Source: Babylonia areolata (taxonomy: Eukaryota > Mollusca > Gastropoda > Neogastropoda > Buccinidae). Taken from it: a stretch of 64,000 nucleotides of DNA. Positions 25,056 to 31,120 of this stretch are shown here, one piece after another. Each line of letters opens with the position of its first letter. The stretch's first letter is position 1. The notes under the pieces were generated by a model. It worked only from the letters and a program-made list of their open reading frames with translations. It searched no databases and was not told the DNA's origin. The position numbers and the translations under genes were made by a program. The stretch spans positions 5,581,070 through 5,645,069 of the forward strand of contig NC_134905.1 in NCBI RefSeq assembly GCF_041734735.1, written 5' to 3'.

Positions 25056-28001
25056 ATGTATCAATTTAATGCAGAATGTCGGGCACCATAGCCGAGTGGT
25101 TAAAGCATTGGAGTTTTCAATCTTAGGGTCCTGGGTTCGAATCTCGGTAACGGCGCCTGGTTGGTAAAGGGTGGAGATTTTTCCGATCTCCCAAGTCAAC
25201 AGATGCGCAGACCTGCTAGTGACCTGAACCCCCTTCGTGTGTATACGCAAACAGAAGATCAAATACGCACGTTAAAGATCCTGTGTAATCCATGTCAGCA
25301 TTAGGTTGGTTGTGGAAACAAGAATATACCCTGCATGCATACCCCTGAAAACGGAGTGTGGCTGCCTACCTGGTGGTGTAAAAACGGTCATGCACGTAAA
25401 AGCCTACTTGTGTACGCACGAGTGAATGTGGGGGTTGCAGCCCACGAATGAAGAAGAAGAAGATTGATATGGACACTCATATAGCGCCTATCCTCTGTTG
25501 GAGACCAAGCTCTGCAGATGATGGGGCAGTTTCAGTTTCAGTTTCAGTAGCTCAAGGAGGCGTCACTGCGTTCGGACAAAACCATATACGCTGCACCACA
25601 TCTGCCAAGCAGATGCCTGACCAGCAGCGTAACCCAACGCGCTTAGGCCATGGAGATGATGGAGCAGCGAAACAAAAGCAAACAAACAAGGGAAGAAACT
25701 AGATAGTAACAATGACAATGTCGTGTCAAAGCATCTACCTTTAAAGCTCACAAAATAGAGGGCCCAGAGTGTCAGCGAATCGATTGCGATCGCGCCTTAA
25801 TTTTAGCACGAATCCCCAATCGAGCTACATAATTATGTGACCTGGTTGGAGACATAATTTGACCACAAACAAGAACGCCAGAGAATCGACAGACAGACAG
25901 AAAATACGAAAAACTTAGCCGTATGAAGAGCACAGGTACAGGAGTCATGATGGCTGCCGGAAAAAGAGGGCGATAACCAGCGGGACAAAGGGGAGGTTAC
26001 CTACTTCCGGGAGGTTATCGGCCGTAGTTTCGTCTGCTCCGCATGGGCGGATAGTTTGCACAGGACAGGAATGTCAGACCCCTGCCGGAGTCTGCACTAG
26101 TTCGGTCACGGTAAGTATGTTATTTAAACGTAATTTTAGATAGAAAATTTCCTTTTGCTTACAGGTAGTGTAAGCTGACATGAAAAAAAAAGCCTAAATC
26201 GTAAAGGTAAACATGGCCAGGTTGCATGAGATGATCTTTGCAGCGCAAAGTTTGCTTACGATCTTTGAATGTTCCAAAGTCTGTGGCATTCACCGTGGAG
26301 TTAGGAACATTCTTAGCAATAAGCAAACTTTTTGCATAGAGTTAAGAATGTTCCTAAGTGTATGGAATTTAGTGTGGGGTTAGGAAAATTCTTAGCGATA
26401 AGCAAACTTTTTGCTTAAGAGTTGAAAATGTTCCTAAGTATATGAAATTTACTGTGGAGTTAGGGAACATTCTTAGCAATAATCAAACTTTTTGCTTAGA
26501 GTTAAGAATGATCCTAAGTTTGTGAAATTTACCATGGAATTAGGAATATTCTTAGTGATGATCAAACTTTTTGCTTAGAGTTAAGAATGTTCCTGAACTT
26601 ATGGAGTTTACCATGGAGTTAGGAACATTCTTAGCGATAAACAAACTTGCGCTACTAAGTTCACTCATGCATGAGGCATTCTTTGCAGTGCTAAGTTTGC
26701 TTAAGAGCTAAGAATGTTCTTAAGTATATGACATTTACCGTGGAGTGAGAAACATTCTTAGCAATAATCAAACTTTTTGCTTGAGTTACAAATGTTCCTA
26801 CGTGTATGGAATTTACCGTGGAGTTAGGAACATTCTCAGTGATGAGAAAACTTTCTGCTGAGAGTTACGAATGTTTAAAAGTCTATTGAGTTTACTGTGG
26901 AGTCAAGAACATTCTTAGTGATAAGCAAACTTTCTGCTTAAAGTTAAGAATGTTCCTAAGCTTAAGGAGTTTACCATGGAGTTAGGAACATTCTTAGTGA
27001 TAGACAAACTTGCGCTGCTAAGTTCGCTCAAGCATGAGGCAATCCTTGCGGTGGTAAGTTTGCTTAAGAGTTAAGAATGTTCCTAAGTGTATTGAATTTA
27101 CAGTGGAGTTAGGAATATTCTTAGTGATAAGCAAACTTTTTGCTTAGAGTTAGGAATGTTTCAAAGTCTGTTGAGTTTACCGTGGAGTCAAGAACATTCT
27201 TAGCAATAAGCAAACTTTTTGCTTAGAGTTAAGAATGTTCGTAAGCTTATGGAGTTTACCATGGAGTTAGGAACATTCTTAGCAATAAATAAACTTGCAC
27301 TGCTAAGTTTGCTCTTGCATGAGGCAATCTTTGCAGTGCTAAGTTTGCTTAAGAGCTAAGAATGTTCCTAAGTGTATGGAATTTACTGTGGAGTCTGCCG
27401 GAAAAAGAGGGCGCTAGTCAGAGATGCGGTGGGGAGGTAACCTACTACAGGAGGTTATCAGCCGTAGCTACTTTCGTTTTCTCTGCATAGGCAGGTAGTA
27501 GTTTGCACAGGACAGGAATCAGACTCCCTGCCAGAGTCTGCACTAGTGGGTCACGGTTAAGTATGTTACATAAATGTAATTTTAGGAAGAACGTTTCCTT
27601 TTTTGCTTAGAGTTAAGTATGTTCCTTTGTATATGGAATTTACGGTGGACTTGGGAACATTCTTAGCAATAAGCAAACTTGCACTGCTAAGTTCACTCAA
27701 GCATGAGGCGATCTTTGCAGTGCTAAGTTTGCTTAAGGGCAAAGAATGTTCCTAAGTCTGTGGAACTTACTGTGGAGTTAGGAACATTCTTAGCGATAAG
27801 CAAACTTCGCCTCATAGAACCCACCCCTGGTCTGACTGGTCCTCACAAACGCGTCACACATTTATTCCAGGGGTGCTGTACCATCGCTGGGGCAAGCTGG
27901 AGAAGGCGGAGAAAGCCTACAAGGTGGCGCTGCAGCTTGACCCCAATAACCCCATCATCCACGAAAACCTGGGCATGCTGCAAAAGAAGCGCCAGACGTG
28001 A
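2283..28001 (+). CDS. TMTC4: TMTC4, transmembrane and TPR protein 4 (C-terminal 421 codons, 10 exons)
   Basis: Spliced frame: 2283-2485, 3478-3652, 6229-6285, 7496-7567, 15375-15454, 17616-17723, 17984-18125, 21677-21791, 24802-24984 and 27871-28001. Every junction is GT-AG, phases match, and the total (1266 nt) has no internal stop. Residues 1-145 hold the last part of the TMTC membrane domain (WLCFDWSMG motif; [14 protein letters not shown] loop; hydrophobic spans near 41-60, 69-82, 105-116 and 127-143). Residues 170-406 form seven TPRs of about 34 residues. Family knowledge: TMTC1-4 are ER proteins linked to O-mannosylation of cadherins, with TPRs in the ER lumen. The isoform call rests on remembered TMTC4-like stretches such as [20 protein letters not shown] and GVLYHRWG. 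The N-terminal half, with the expected catalytic loop, is outside the window. The C-terminus is a few residues shorter than I recall for vertebrates. Confidence 0.93.
2660..2860. repeat. TG microsatellite in TMTC4 intron a-b
   Basis: Imperfect (TG)n and TGTGT variants; no other content. Confidence 0.9.
2935..3236 (+). repeat. 20-bp G-rich minisatellite (G-quadruplex prone)
   Basis: About 15 units of ggggaagggtgggggtcaga with variants. Runs of 3-5 G separated by 1-6 nt lie on the transcribed gene's sense strand. Confidence 0.95.
3427..3477 (+). other. Extreme C-rich polypyrimidine tract of the exon b acceptor
   Basis: About 45 of 51 bases are C, ending ctctcag|g. It serves as the polypyrimidine tract for exon b and is complementary in composition to the G-rich array 200 bp upstream. 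Confidence 0.8.
3478..3652 (+). CDS. TMTC4: TMTC4 exon b (membrane domain)
   Basis: Encodes residues 69-126 after completing Arg68. Contains [16 protein letters not shown] and [13 protein letters not shown], hallmark TMTC sequence between two hydrophobic spans. The acceptor follows an extreme C-rich tract (3427-3477). The exon ends in phase 0 with HLRQ, cacctgagacag|gtat; that junction is the source of the 36-bp array further downstream. Confidence 0.93.
3655..4067 (-). mobile_element. SINE-B copy 1 (full length)
   Basis: Starts with (tatttg)n tail, then ttatcacaacagatttctct, central domain and tRNA-like head (gatttgaaccggcgcgctca, ctctaggccatcactccac). Flanked by ggtat on both sides. It separates exon b from its splice-site array. 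Confidence 0.85.
4068..5675 (+). repeat. 36-bp minisatellite built from the exon b/intron junction, about 45 copies
   Basis: Each unit reads (gtatgggtctgttgttc)(ttgctatcacctgagacag) with small variants. The second part matches the last bases of exon b (cacctgagacag) and the first is its intron start (gtat). Unit length is 35-36 bp. The 36-bp length is a multiple of three, which explains the long periodic reading frames. Confidence 0.95.
5690..6180 (+). repeat. About 89-bp AT-rich tandem repeat
   Basis: Units carry tattcatgataatgattata, aaaatgatgattttcaacat and ccatgtacctatgtattt. About five degenerate copies, ending shortly before exon c. Confidence 0.85.
6229..6285 (+). CDS. TMTC4: TMTC4 exon c (last membrane span)
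   Basis: A 19-codon exon, [19 protein letters not shown], a single hydrophobic segment that fits the final TMTC transmembrane helix. Acceptor gagcag|att, donor cat|gtgagtac. The donor begins a 23-bp tandem array. Phase 0 at both ends, so skipping would keep the frame but remove the helix. Confidence 0.88.
6286..6437 (+). repeat. 23-bp tandem array starting at the exon c splice donor
   Basis: Five near-perfect units of gtgagtacagattgtctccc plus ttt starting at 6286, 6309, 6332, 6355 and 6378, then one or two degenerate units. The first gtgagta is the exon c donor. Confidence 0.95.
6690..6824 (-). mobile_element. SINE-A fragment (3' part)
   Basis: (ttc)-rich tail followed by ctgtaactcccacattcatt and ggcagccatactccg; the tRNA head is missing. 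Confidence 0.65.
6959..7224 (-). mobile_element. SINE-B copy 2 (head missing)
   Basis: Tail tttgtatttgtattt, then atcacaacagatttctct, the ggagagcgcgtcgctac block and the central domain up to ggacctcgggtttatgg. Confidence 0.8.
7235..7469 (+). mobile_element. TTAA-flanked MITE (piggyBac-like), copy 1
   Basis: About 235 bp, ends ttaactcactcagtacg and its inverted relative ttaactctctcc-tacg; target duplication TTAA. Ends 26 nt before the TMTC4 exon d acceptor. Confidence 0.8.
7496..7567 (+). CDS. TMTC4: TMTC4 exon d (linker to the TPRs)
   Basis: 24 codons, [20 protein letters not shown] followed by LNGK, matching the juxtamembrane linker before the TPRs (WR-E--LY--A--VCP-N-K pattern in the family). 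Phase 0 at both ends. The acceptor tctgcag is 26 nt after the end of a TTAA element; the donor is aag|gtgaga, followed by a long TG tract. Confidence 0.9.
7580..8165. repeat. TG/TGGGG microsatellite complex
   Basis: (TG)n, (TGTT)n, G-runs, and a tgtgaagt-interrupted TG block at 8010-8160. Confidence 0.95.
8276..8345. repeat. Fragment resembling a LINE 3' end
   Basis: tataaagcacttagagcttg and ctccagctgaggataggtgc resemble the terminal motif seen at 25465-25520 (atagcgcctatcctctgttg). Confidence 0.4.
8365..9545. repeat. 75-bp satellite, about 15 copies
   Basis: Units contain gatgcaatagaacataatac, agttcaatgcagcataatgt and aatctgatgcaatgcaatgc. 75 is a multiple of three, so the long minus-strand reading frames are not genes. 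It degrades into an ACAAC microsatellite after 9420. Confidence 0.95.
9557..9788 (-). mobile_element. TTAA-flanked MITE, copy 2
   Basis: Reverse copy of the element at 7235; TTAA at both ends, ends ttaactctctccatacg and tactgagtgagttaa. Confidence 0.85.
9849..10580. other. Possible solo-LTR-like fossil (uncertain)
   Basis: Begins tgtcacaacttgtgacgg and a plausible end gcattgtaaca occurs near 10595. This looks like the style of some Gypsy-type LTRs, but I see no target duplication, no partner LTR and no internal region. A 36-37 bp repeat (10285-10437, gccctgtgactg units) lies inside. Treat as unclassified if not confirmed. Confidence 0.2.
10285..10437. repeat. 36-37 bp tandem repeat, 4 copies
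   Basis: Alternating units around cccctttctgccctgtgact and cccctcctgccctgtgactg. Confidence 0.9.
10600..11300. other. Unassigned intron sequence
   Basis: No exon, repeat family or RNA gene recognised. Part of the 7.8-kb TMTC4 intron d-e. Confidence 0.5.
11300..14540. repeat. Noisy, indel-rich copy of the 7.8-10.2 kb region
   Basis: Fragments such as gattgccaccaa, gctgtacccagg, tttacaaattactct, many gatgcaatag/aatgtaatct satellite scraps (11800-13680) and ctcctgtgtagaggatgtcc correspond to 8150-9790, and 13430-13540 corresponds to 10080-10170. Divergence is dominated by small insertions and deletions. Either an old, scrambled duplication or low-accuracy sequence. Confidence 0.6.
14560..15355. 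repeat. ACAAC/ACAAT microsatellite
   Basis: Imperfect (AACAC)n and (ACAAT)n running to 20 nt before the exon e acceptor. Confidence 0.95.
15375..15454 (+). CDS. TMTC4: TMTC4 exon e (TPR 1)
   Basis: Encodes [20 protein letters not shown] and KYRLAI, the first TPR, plus two bases of the Glu completed by the next exon. Acceptor atccag|gtgcac follows 0.8 kb of ACAAC-type microsatellite; donor cga|gtgagt, phase 2. Confidence 0.92.
15560..15742 (-). repeat. Repeat G, copy 1
   Basis: Reverse-complement match to 28545-28735 (shared: gtgtgcacatgtc, gaggaagtgtctgggtttgt, gtagcgtaagcagca). Nature unknown. Confidence 0.6.
15743..16340 (-). mobile_element. HINE-like element, copy 2, long form
   Basis: Hairpin end gactcacttgtgta, TG tract, body and cacaagtgagtcttgaagg end. 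Contains about 100 bp (ttgctttaaactgatc to aaaagcttgg) missing from the short form. Confidence 0.8.
16390..16745 (-). mobile_element. SINE-A copy 2
   Basis: Diverged copy: ggcagccatgctccg, taacccaccgaacgctgaca, ggatctttaacatgcgt and a decayed head (taaccactcaaatattg). Confidence 0.8.
16753..17072 (+). mobile_element. SINE-B copy 3
   Basis: Head gtgtggagtgatgacctag (start near 16751), central domain, ctctccctggggagagcagc and tail ttgtgataaaaagaaa. A stretch between head and central domain is deleted. Confidence 0.8.
17077..17535 (-). mobile_element. SINE-B copy 4, tail-to-tail with copy 3, tail module duplicated
   Basis: Reverse copy ending ctctaggccatcact. The block from ttatcacaacagatttctct to gctatactacagc occurs twice (17085-17157 and 17158-17232). 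Confidence 0.8.
17616..17723 (+). CDS. TMTC4: TMTC4 exon f (TPR 2)
   Basis: Encodes [20 protein letters not shown] and [15 protein letters not shown]. Acceptor aatcag|actg after a T-rich tract, donor caa|gtcagt (phase 2). The TPR consensus positions (N-L--IL, A--LL--AV) are clear. Confidence 0.93.
17740..17925. repeat. TG microsatellite in intron f-g
   Basis: (TG)n grading into tgttgtgctgtgct variants. Confidence 0.9.
17926..17956 (+). mobile_element. SINE-C tail remnant before exon g
   Basis: ctctttgagaaactgaaact plus gaaac, identical to the SINE-C 3' end; lies 27 nt upstream of the exon g start. Confidence 0.6.
17984..18125 (+). CDS. TMTC4: TMTC4 exon g (TPR 3)
   Basis: Completes Asn232, then [20 protein letters not shown] and the [19 protein letters not shown] stretch. 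This is the most TMTC4-like part of the protein. Acceptor atggcag|cc has a weak pyrimidine tract and lies 27 nt after a ctgaaa-repeat SINE tail remnant; donor ctg|gtgaga, phase 0. Confidence 0.94.
18193..18625 (-). repeat. Repeat E, copy 1, with partial duplication and TA tract
   Basis: About 340-bp unit. Reverse of 59162-59472 (shared: ccactctctcggccaagagg, aactgctgttctgactattt). The gatagtcagtcgtgtccgac part is duplicated around a (TA)n tract. Possibly a retroposon ending in (TA)n. Confidence 0.7.
18690..19356 (+). mobile_element. piggyBac-like non-autonomous element I
   Basis: TTAA at both ends; end motif ttaactctttccggacgaag, internal acidic stretch ([12 protein letters not shown]) like a piggyBac transposase N-terminus. 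The right end shares the central TTAA with element II. Confidence 0.7.
19353..20002 (-). mobile_element. piggyBac-like non-autonomous element II, inverted to element I
   Basis: Ends ttaactcactccggacga and ccttcgtccggagagagttt-aa. On the minus strand it carries an N-terminal remnant (Asp/Glu- and Ser-rich, [11 protein letters not shown]) with stops, so not functional. Confidence 0.7.
20272..20671 (+). mobile_element. SINE-A copy 3 (full length, with TSD)
   Basis: Head ggtgcaatagccgaatggtt, B box gggttcgaatcac, body, (gaa)n tail. Flanked by ctcatcacta on both sides (20261-20270 and 20662-20671). Best copy for deriving the family consensus. Confidence 0.9.
20930..21645. repeat. ATT/CTT/GAT triplet microsatellite complex
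   Basis: Mixed (att)n, (ctt)n, (gat)n, (gta)n and (cgt)n up to about 30 nt before exon h. Confidence 0.95.
21677..21791 (+). CDS. TMTC4: TMTC4 exon h (TPR 4)
   Basis: Encodes [38 protein letters not shown] and one base of Gly318. Acceptor tcacag|tacc follows 0.7 kb of triplet repeats; donor g|gtcagt. Two decayed copies of its 3' half lie downstream at 21917-21983 and 22434-22498. Confidence 0.92.
21917..21983 (+). pseudogene. Duplicate of the exon h 3' half, copy 2
   Basis: cagactcaaatcccagcacc, then one inserted A (acaaactcc against acaactcc) that shifts the frame, then ctggacagcctgg|gtcagt with an intact donor. Not usable as a coding exon: no acceptor and frame lost. Confidence 0.9.
22010..22318 (-). 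mobile_element. LINE 3' end fragment inserted in the duplicated exon unit
   Basis: Same family as 38440-39183: tatatagcgctgaatcttgt, gtgggttttaaggccagatt, gaacggcggccaacagt. On the minus strand ends in tatataa-ttat. Confidence 0.75.
22434..22498 (+). pseudogene. Duplicate of the exon h 3' half, copy 3
   Basis: accagactcgaaccccagca, diverged middle (cttttagtctaatgccgtca), then ctggacaatcttg|gtgagt. The donor is kept. Flanking sequence (gttactgtcatgccacttat) is shared with the unit after copy 1. Confidence 0.9.
22536..23136 (-). mobile_element. HINE-like element, copy 3, long form
   Basis: Perfect hairpin (gactcactt, loop gtgtaaaca, aagtgagtc), TG tract, body, end cacaagtgagtcttgaagg. Confidence 0.85.
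23220..24120. repeat. CAGCATAACACAAC-type microsatellite
   Basis: Imperfect 5-bp family (acagc, ataac, acaac) over 0.9 kb; yields long Cys/Leu/Val frames on the minus strand that are not genes. Confidence 0.95.
24135..24360. repeat. About 67-bp tandem repeat, 3 copies
   Basis: Units share ttataaagcactttgagagg, aaaacactgttaatgtact and catgatcatgatgac. Confidence 0.9.
24408..24575. repeat. ACAGC microsatellite
   Basis: (acagc)n and (acaac)n. Confidence 0.9.
24802..24984 (+). CDS. TMTC4: TMTC4 exon i (TPRs 5-6)
   Basis: Completes Gly318, then [40 protein letters not shown] and the [16 protein letters not shown] end. Acceptor ggacag|gtc, donor g|gtcagt (phase 1). A poly-T/poly-A foldback follows the donor within about 10 nt. 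Confidence 0.92.
24992..25048. repeat. Poly-T/poly-A foldback after the exon i donor
   Basis: T-rich run (about 25 nt) followed by ctttc and an A-run of about 28 nt; could form a near-perfect T:A hairpin. Confidence 0.8.
25079..25461 (+). mobile_element. SINE-A copy 4 (full length)
   Basis: Head gccgagtggttaaagcattg, B box gggttcgaatctc, ggatctttaacgtgcg-type body (gttaaagatcctgtg), tail aagaagaagaa. Confidence 0.88.
25463..25635 (-). mobile_element. LINE-end fragment plus reverse SINE-C 3' module
   Basis: 25463-25520 carries atagcgcctatcctctgttg. 25528-25635 is (tttcag)n followed by tagctcaaggaggcgtcact, accacatctgccaagcagat and taacccaacgcgctt, the reversed SINE-C tail module. Confidence 0.7.
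25770..26150 (+). repeat. Repeat F, copy 1
   Basis: Shares gattgcgatcgcgccttaat, ggctgccggaaaaagagggc and ccggagtctgcactag with 51838-52190. Ends gtcacggtaagtatgtta and continues into the palindromic array. Confidence 0.7.
26160..27395. repeat. About 80-bp palindromic satellite
   Basis: About 13-14 units. Each has an inverted repeat: taagaatgttcctaag ... ttaggaacattcttagc around a 20-nt spacer (tatggaatttaccgtggag). Some units carry an extra gctaagttcactcatgcatg segment. Confidence 0.9.
27395..27580 (+). repeat. Repeat F, copy 3 (3' half)
   Basis: From ctgccggaaaaagagggcgc to gggtcacggttaagtatgtt; like copy 1 it continues into palindromic units (27600-27815). Confidence 0.75.
27600..27815. 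repeat. Palindromic satellite, second block
   Basis: Two to three units (ggaacattcttagcaataag; gtgctaagtttgctta), ending 55 nt before terminal exon j. Confidence 0.85.
27871..28001 (+). CDS. TMTC4: TMTC4 terminal coding exon j (TPR 7 and stop)
   Basis: Completes Gly379, then [42 protein letters not shown] and TGA. Acceptor ttccag|ggg. The TGA lies inside ac|gtgagt, itself a good donor consensus, so a further exon is possible; TMTC4 is known to end close to this point, so I call it terminal. Confidence 0.85.
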
Positions 28002-28491
28002 GTGACGACGACGGCAGCAGCAGCGGCAGGAAGAAGCCAGGGGGGTAGGGGAGAAGGTAGGGGTTTGTGTTTTGGGGGAGGTGTGTGGGGGAGAGGGGGG
28101 TATTGCTGGAATGACGGAAGGCTTTTTTGTCGACTTGCATGTTTGATTGGATAGTTTCGGAATGATGTTTTCGGGAAAAAAAAATTAATATGTTGAGGAG
28201 TTTTGTCCAGCTGCCTCAGTTGAGAAAAGCACATGGTGAACCTTCGCCGAAACGACAGAAGGTTTTTGTGATGCCTCGTGGTGATCGGATTGTTTTGGGA
28301 AAGTGTTTGCTGCGATGAAAAACAAAACAAAACTAGGATTGTGAGAGTTAATTGGTAGGCGTTATAAAGAGTTGTATGTTTTTTTGTTTTTTTTTAATTT
28401 TTTTTTTTTCATATGATTGACCCATGTATACAAACATATAGACACGCAGATGGAGAACCATTGTGTAATGTCGATTATAGTGAAGAGAATT

Positions 28492-28917
28492 AACAAATAA
28501 TGAGGCCAGGAGATTAAATGATTAACAAATAGTAAGGAGTGGTAAACTCTCTCAATTCACAAGGTACACAACTTCAAGTCAGTGCTGCTTACGCTACCGA
28601 TTCAGCTAGCACACAGGTAAACAAAAAAAAAGGTACATTGGAACAAACCCAGACACTTCCTCAAAAAAATGGAAGCGCCGGGCCTGTCCTTATACCAATC
28701 ACTGGACATGTGCACACAGCAGCAAAGACAGAAGAAATGTGCAAACACAAATTAGCTTTTATTCAAGACTGGCATAGCCTCTTTAATCCTGAACAAGCCA
28801 CACAGAACACATGCACAATACACATGGTTGCCTCGGTGGTTTTTCAACTGGAAATTAACAAATAATGAGGCCAGGAGATGAAATGATTAACAAATAGTAA
28901 AGAGTGGTAACTCTCTC
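28492..28917. repeat. Repeat G, copy 2, between 55-bp direct repeats
   Basis: aacaaataatgaggccagga and gattaacaaatagtaa-gagtggtaa occur at 28492-28546 and again at 28858-28915. Between them is a repeat-G copy matching 15560-15742 in reverse. Confidence 0.75.
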
Positions 28918-29039
28918 AGTTACCACTCTACTATTTATAGTGAAGAGACATTAGACTAAAGAATAGACGAACTTAAAAACTGGTAGACAGATGCATGTGC
29001 GTGTGATGTCACATGTGGTTATGCATGCAGGCAAACGTT

Positions 29040-29085
29040 TATACACATACACGCACACACACTCACACACACACACACACATATT
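29040..29085. repeat. CA microsatellite
   Basis: Imperfect (acac)n. Confidence 0.9.
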
Positions 29086-29447
29086 AGCAAAGACGGTTAA
29101 TGTTTTTTTGGTTTTTTGGGTTTTTTTTTTTATCAAAGACAAAGAATGTTGTTATCACTGAACTTCCCTGACCAAAACGGCGTCATGAAATCAGGGACAG
29201 ATGTAATCAAACAGTTAACAATGATGTTGTTGCAGCCACATTCACAACGAATGACCAGGAAAAAGTAACAAAGCTTTGACGATTTACATATGTACAATTG
29301 ACTGTTCGCTATTAATGCTGTGCCTGTGTAATGTTGTTTTTTTTTTGTTTTGTTTTTTTTTACCAGGTCTGTCTCTACTCTGGCTCTGTTTGAAATTGTT
29401 TTCTTGTGGTTTTTTGGGTTTTTTTTTTTTTGATGTTACTGTGTGAA

Positions 29448-29474
29448 AATAAATTTTCCTGTGTATTCAATAAA
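29448..29474 (+). promoter_or_regulatory. Tandem AATAAA polyadenylation signals
   Basis: Two AATAAA hexamers at 29448-29453 and 29469-29474, followed within 20-30 nt by T/G-rich sequence (tattttgggtag). They are candidates for the proximal TMTC4 poly(A) site. Hexamers are common in AT-rich DNA, so support is limited. Confidence 0.35.
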
Positions 29475-29499
29475 AAGAAATATTTTGGGTAGAAGATTT

Positions 29500-31120
29500 T
29501 CCTGATCTCATGAAATGTAAAGCTGATGATAATGTCCTTAACTGTAAAATAAAAAAATGTTGAGGAGAAAGGACTTTTCCCTGATCAAATCAAATATCAA
29601 AGCTGAGGATGATGGTCTAGAATGTCACCTTTACGACGCATTAGACTTAAACTTCTGGAAAATAGATAGATATTTCTGTGTCTGTAGGAAGATATGTTTT
29701 TCCTGTTTCCATTGGGTATCGATGATAGTGTTCACAACTATTTCCACTGTGATAAGGTAAACGTAGCTTGAGGAATACAGCCTTTCATGTGTATATTGAT
29801 GTACCGTCAGGAAGAAAAATTACGAAAATACTTTCCTGATTTTGTCAGATATTGAAGCTAATGAAAATGTCCTAGATTGTTGCCACTGTGATACATTAGC
29901 TGTAACTTTACGGAAGTAGATTTTCCTGTGTATTAAACATGACTTTAGGAAAATACATTTCCCAGTATTCCAAATGTAACAGATTTTCATATTTTCATCT
30001 GATACTGAAGCTGATGATAATATTCACTATTGTTACCACTATGATGTGTTAAATATGTTAAGGAAATAGATTTTCTGTGTATTAATTGGAAGAAAACAAA
30101 AGTTTTCCCATTTCCACCAATTATCAAACCTGTTGATAATGTTCACAATTGTCACCTATGTGATACGTTAAATGTAATTTTAGGATGTCAGATTTTCTTG
30201 TGTATCAATTGTAACTTTAACTCACTCAGTACGGTCAGTCCTCTCTTCTCCTCTACACAGACCCCTCGGATGTCCAGTGGGTGTCTCAATGACCCAACCT
30301 TTAGCTTCTGTCGTCAGAATTGTGGTATTCTTTGTCAACATTCACCTCTTCAGTATAAGAGCCTTCCGCTTGCAATATTTTGATGGTGGTAATTGGGGTG
30401 AAACGCAGTTAACGTCGTCTCTTTCGCCGTTCGTATGGAGAGAGTTAAGAAGAAAAAGAATGTGTTCCCAATTTACACCAATATGAAAGCTGACACCAAT
30501 GTCATAGACTCTTACTACTGCTATACATGAATTATAGCTTCAGGAAAACAGACTTTCCTGTTTTCATTGAACATTGAAACTGACACATATATCTTTGACT
30601 GCTTGCACTATGATGCATTAAGAAGACCGATTTTCTTGCATATCAAACGTACCTTCAGGAAAAAGAGGATTATAGGAATACATTTTCTTGTTTTTTGTCA
30701 AGTATAGGAGGTGACAATGATATCACTGACTGCTACCACTACAGTATGTTGCATGTAACCTGAGGAAAACATTTTCTCATGTATTAATTTTTTTTCCTGT
30801 CCTCGTTGGATTCCAAAGCTGATGATAATGTCCACGAATGTTTCAACTTCAATACATTGAATATACCGTATGGAAAACAGATTTTTTTTTTTTTTTCCAT
30901 TTTCATTGCATATCAGATATCTACGACTGTTACTATTGGCGATTGTTTAATGTAACTGTGGGAAGTCATATTTTTCTGTGTATTAATGCAGCTTGCAGGA
31001 AAACAGATTTTCCTGTTTCATTTGGATTTCAAAGCTGATGGAAGTGCTACCACTACGATATGTCAAATGTCACTTTGGGCAAAGAGAGCTTCTTGTTCCT
31101 AAAATGCAGCATCAAGAAAA
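29500..31120 (+). repeat. Strongly diverged tandem repeat, period roughly 120-170 bp
   Basis: Recurrent modules: caaagctgatgataatgtcc, tgttaccactatgat, ttaaatgtaac, aggaaaacagattttcctg and tgtgtattaat, seen about ten times in order. Interrupted by a TTAA element at 30217-30448. No reading frame persists. Confidence 0.7.
30217..30448 (+). mobile_element. TTAA-flanked MITE, copy 3
   Basis: ttaactcactcagtacggtc ... ttcgtatggagagagttaa; cleanest copy with 7235-7469. Confidence 0.88.

Larger units (their letters stand above)
28002..29500 (+). other. TMTC4: Probable TMTC4 3'UTR
   Basis: Non-coding sequence after the stop. T-rich tracts lie on the sense strand. It contains a duplicated 55-bp segment, a repeat-G copy and a short CA tract. 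No other gene is visible. The UTR end is set by the AATAAA pair at 29448-29474 only as a candidate; T-rich sense-strand sequence continues much further. Confidence 0.4.
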
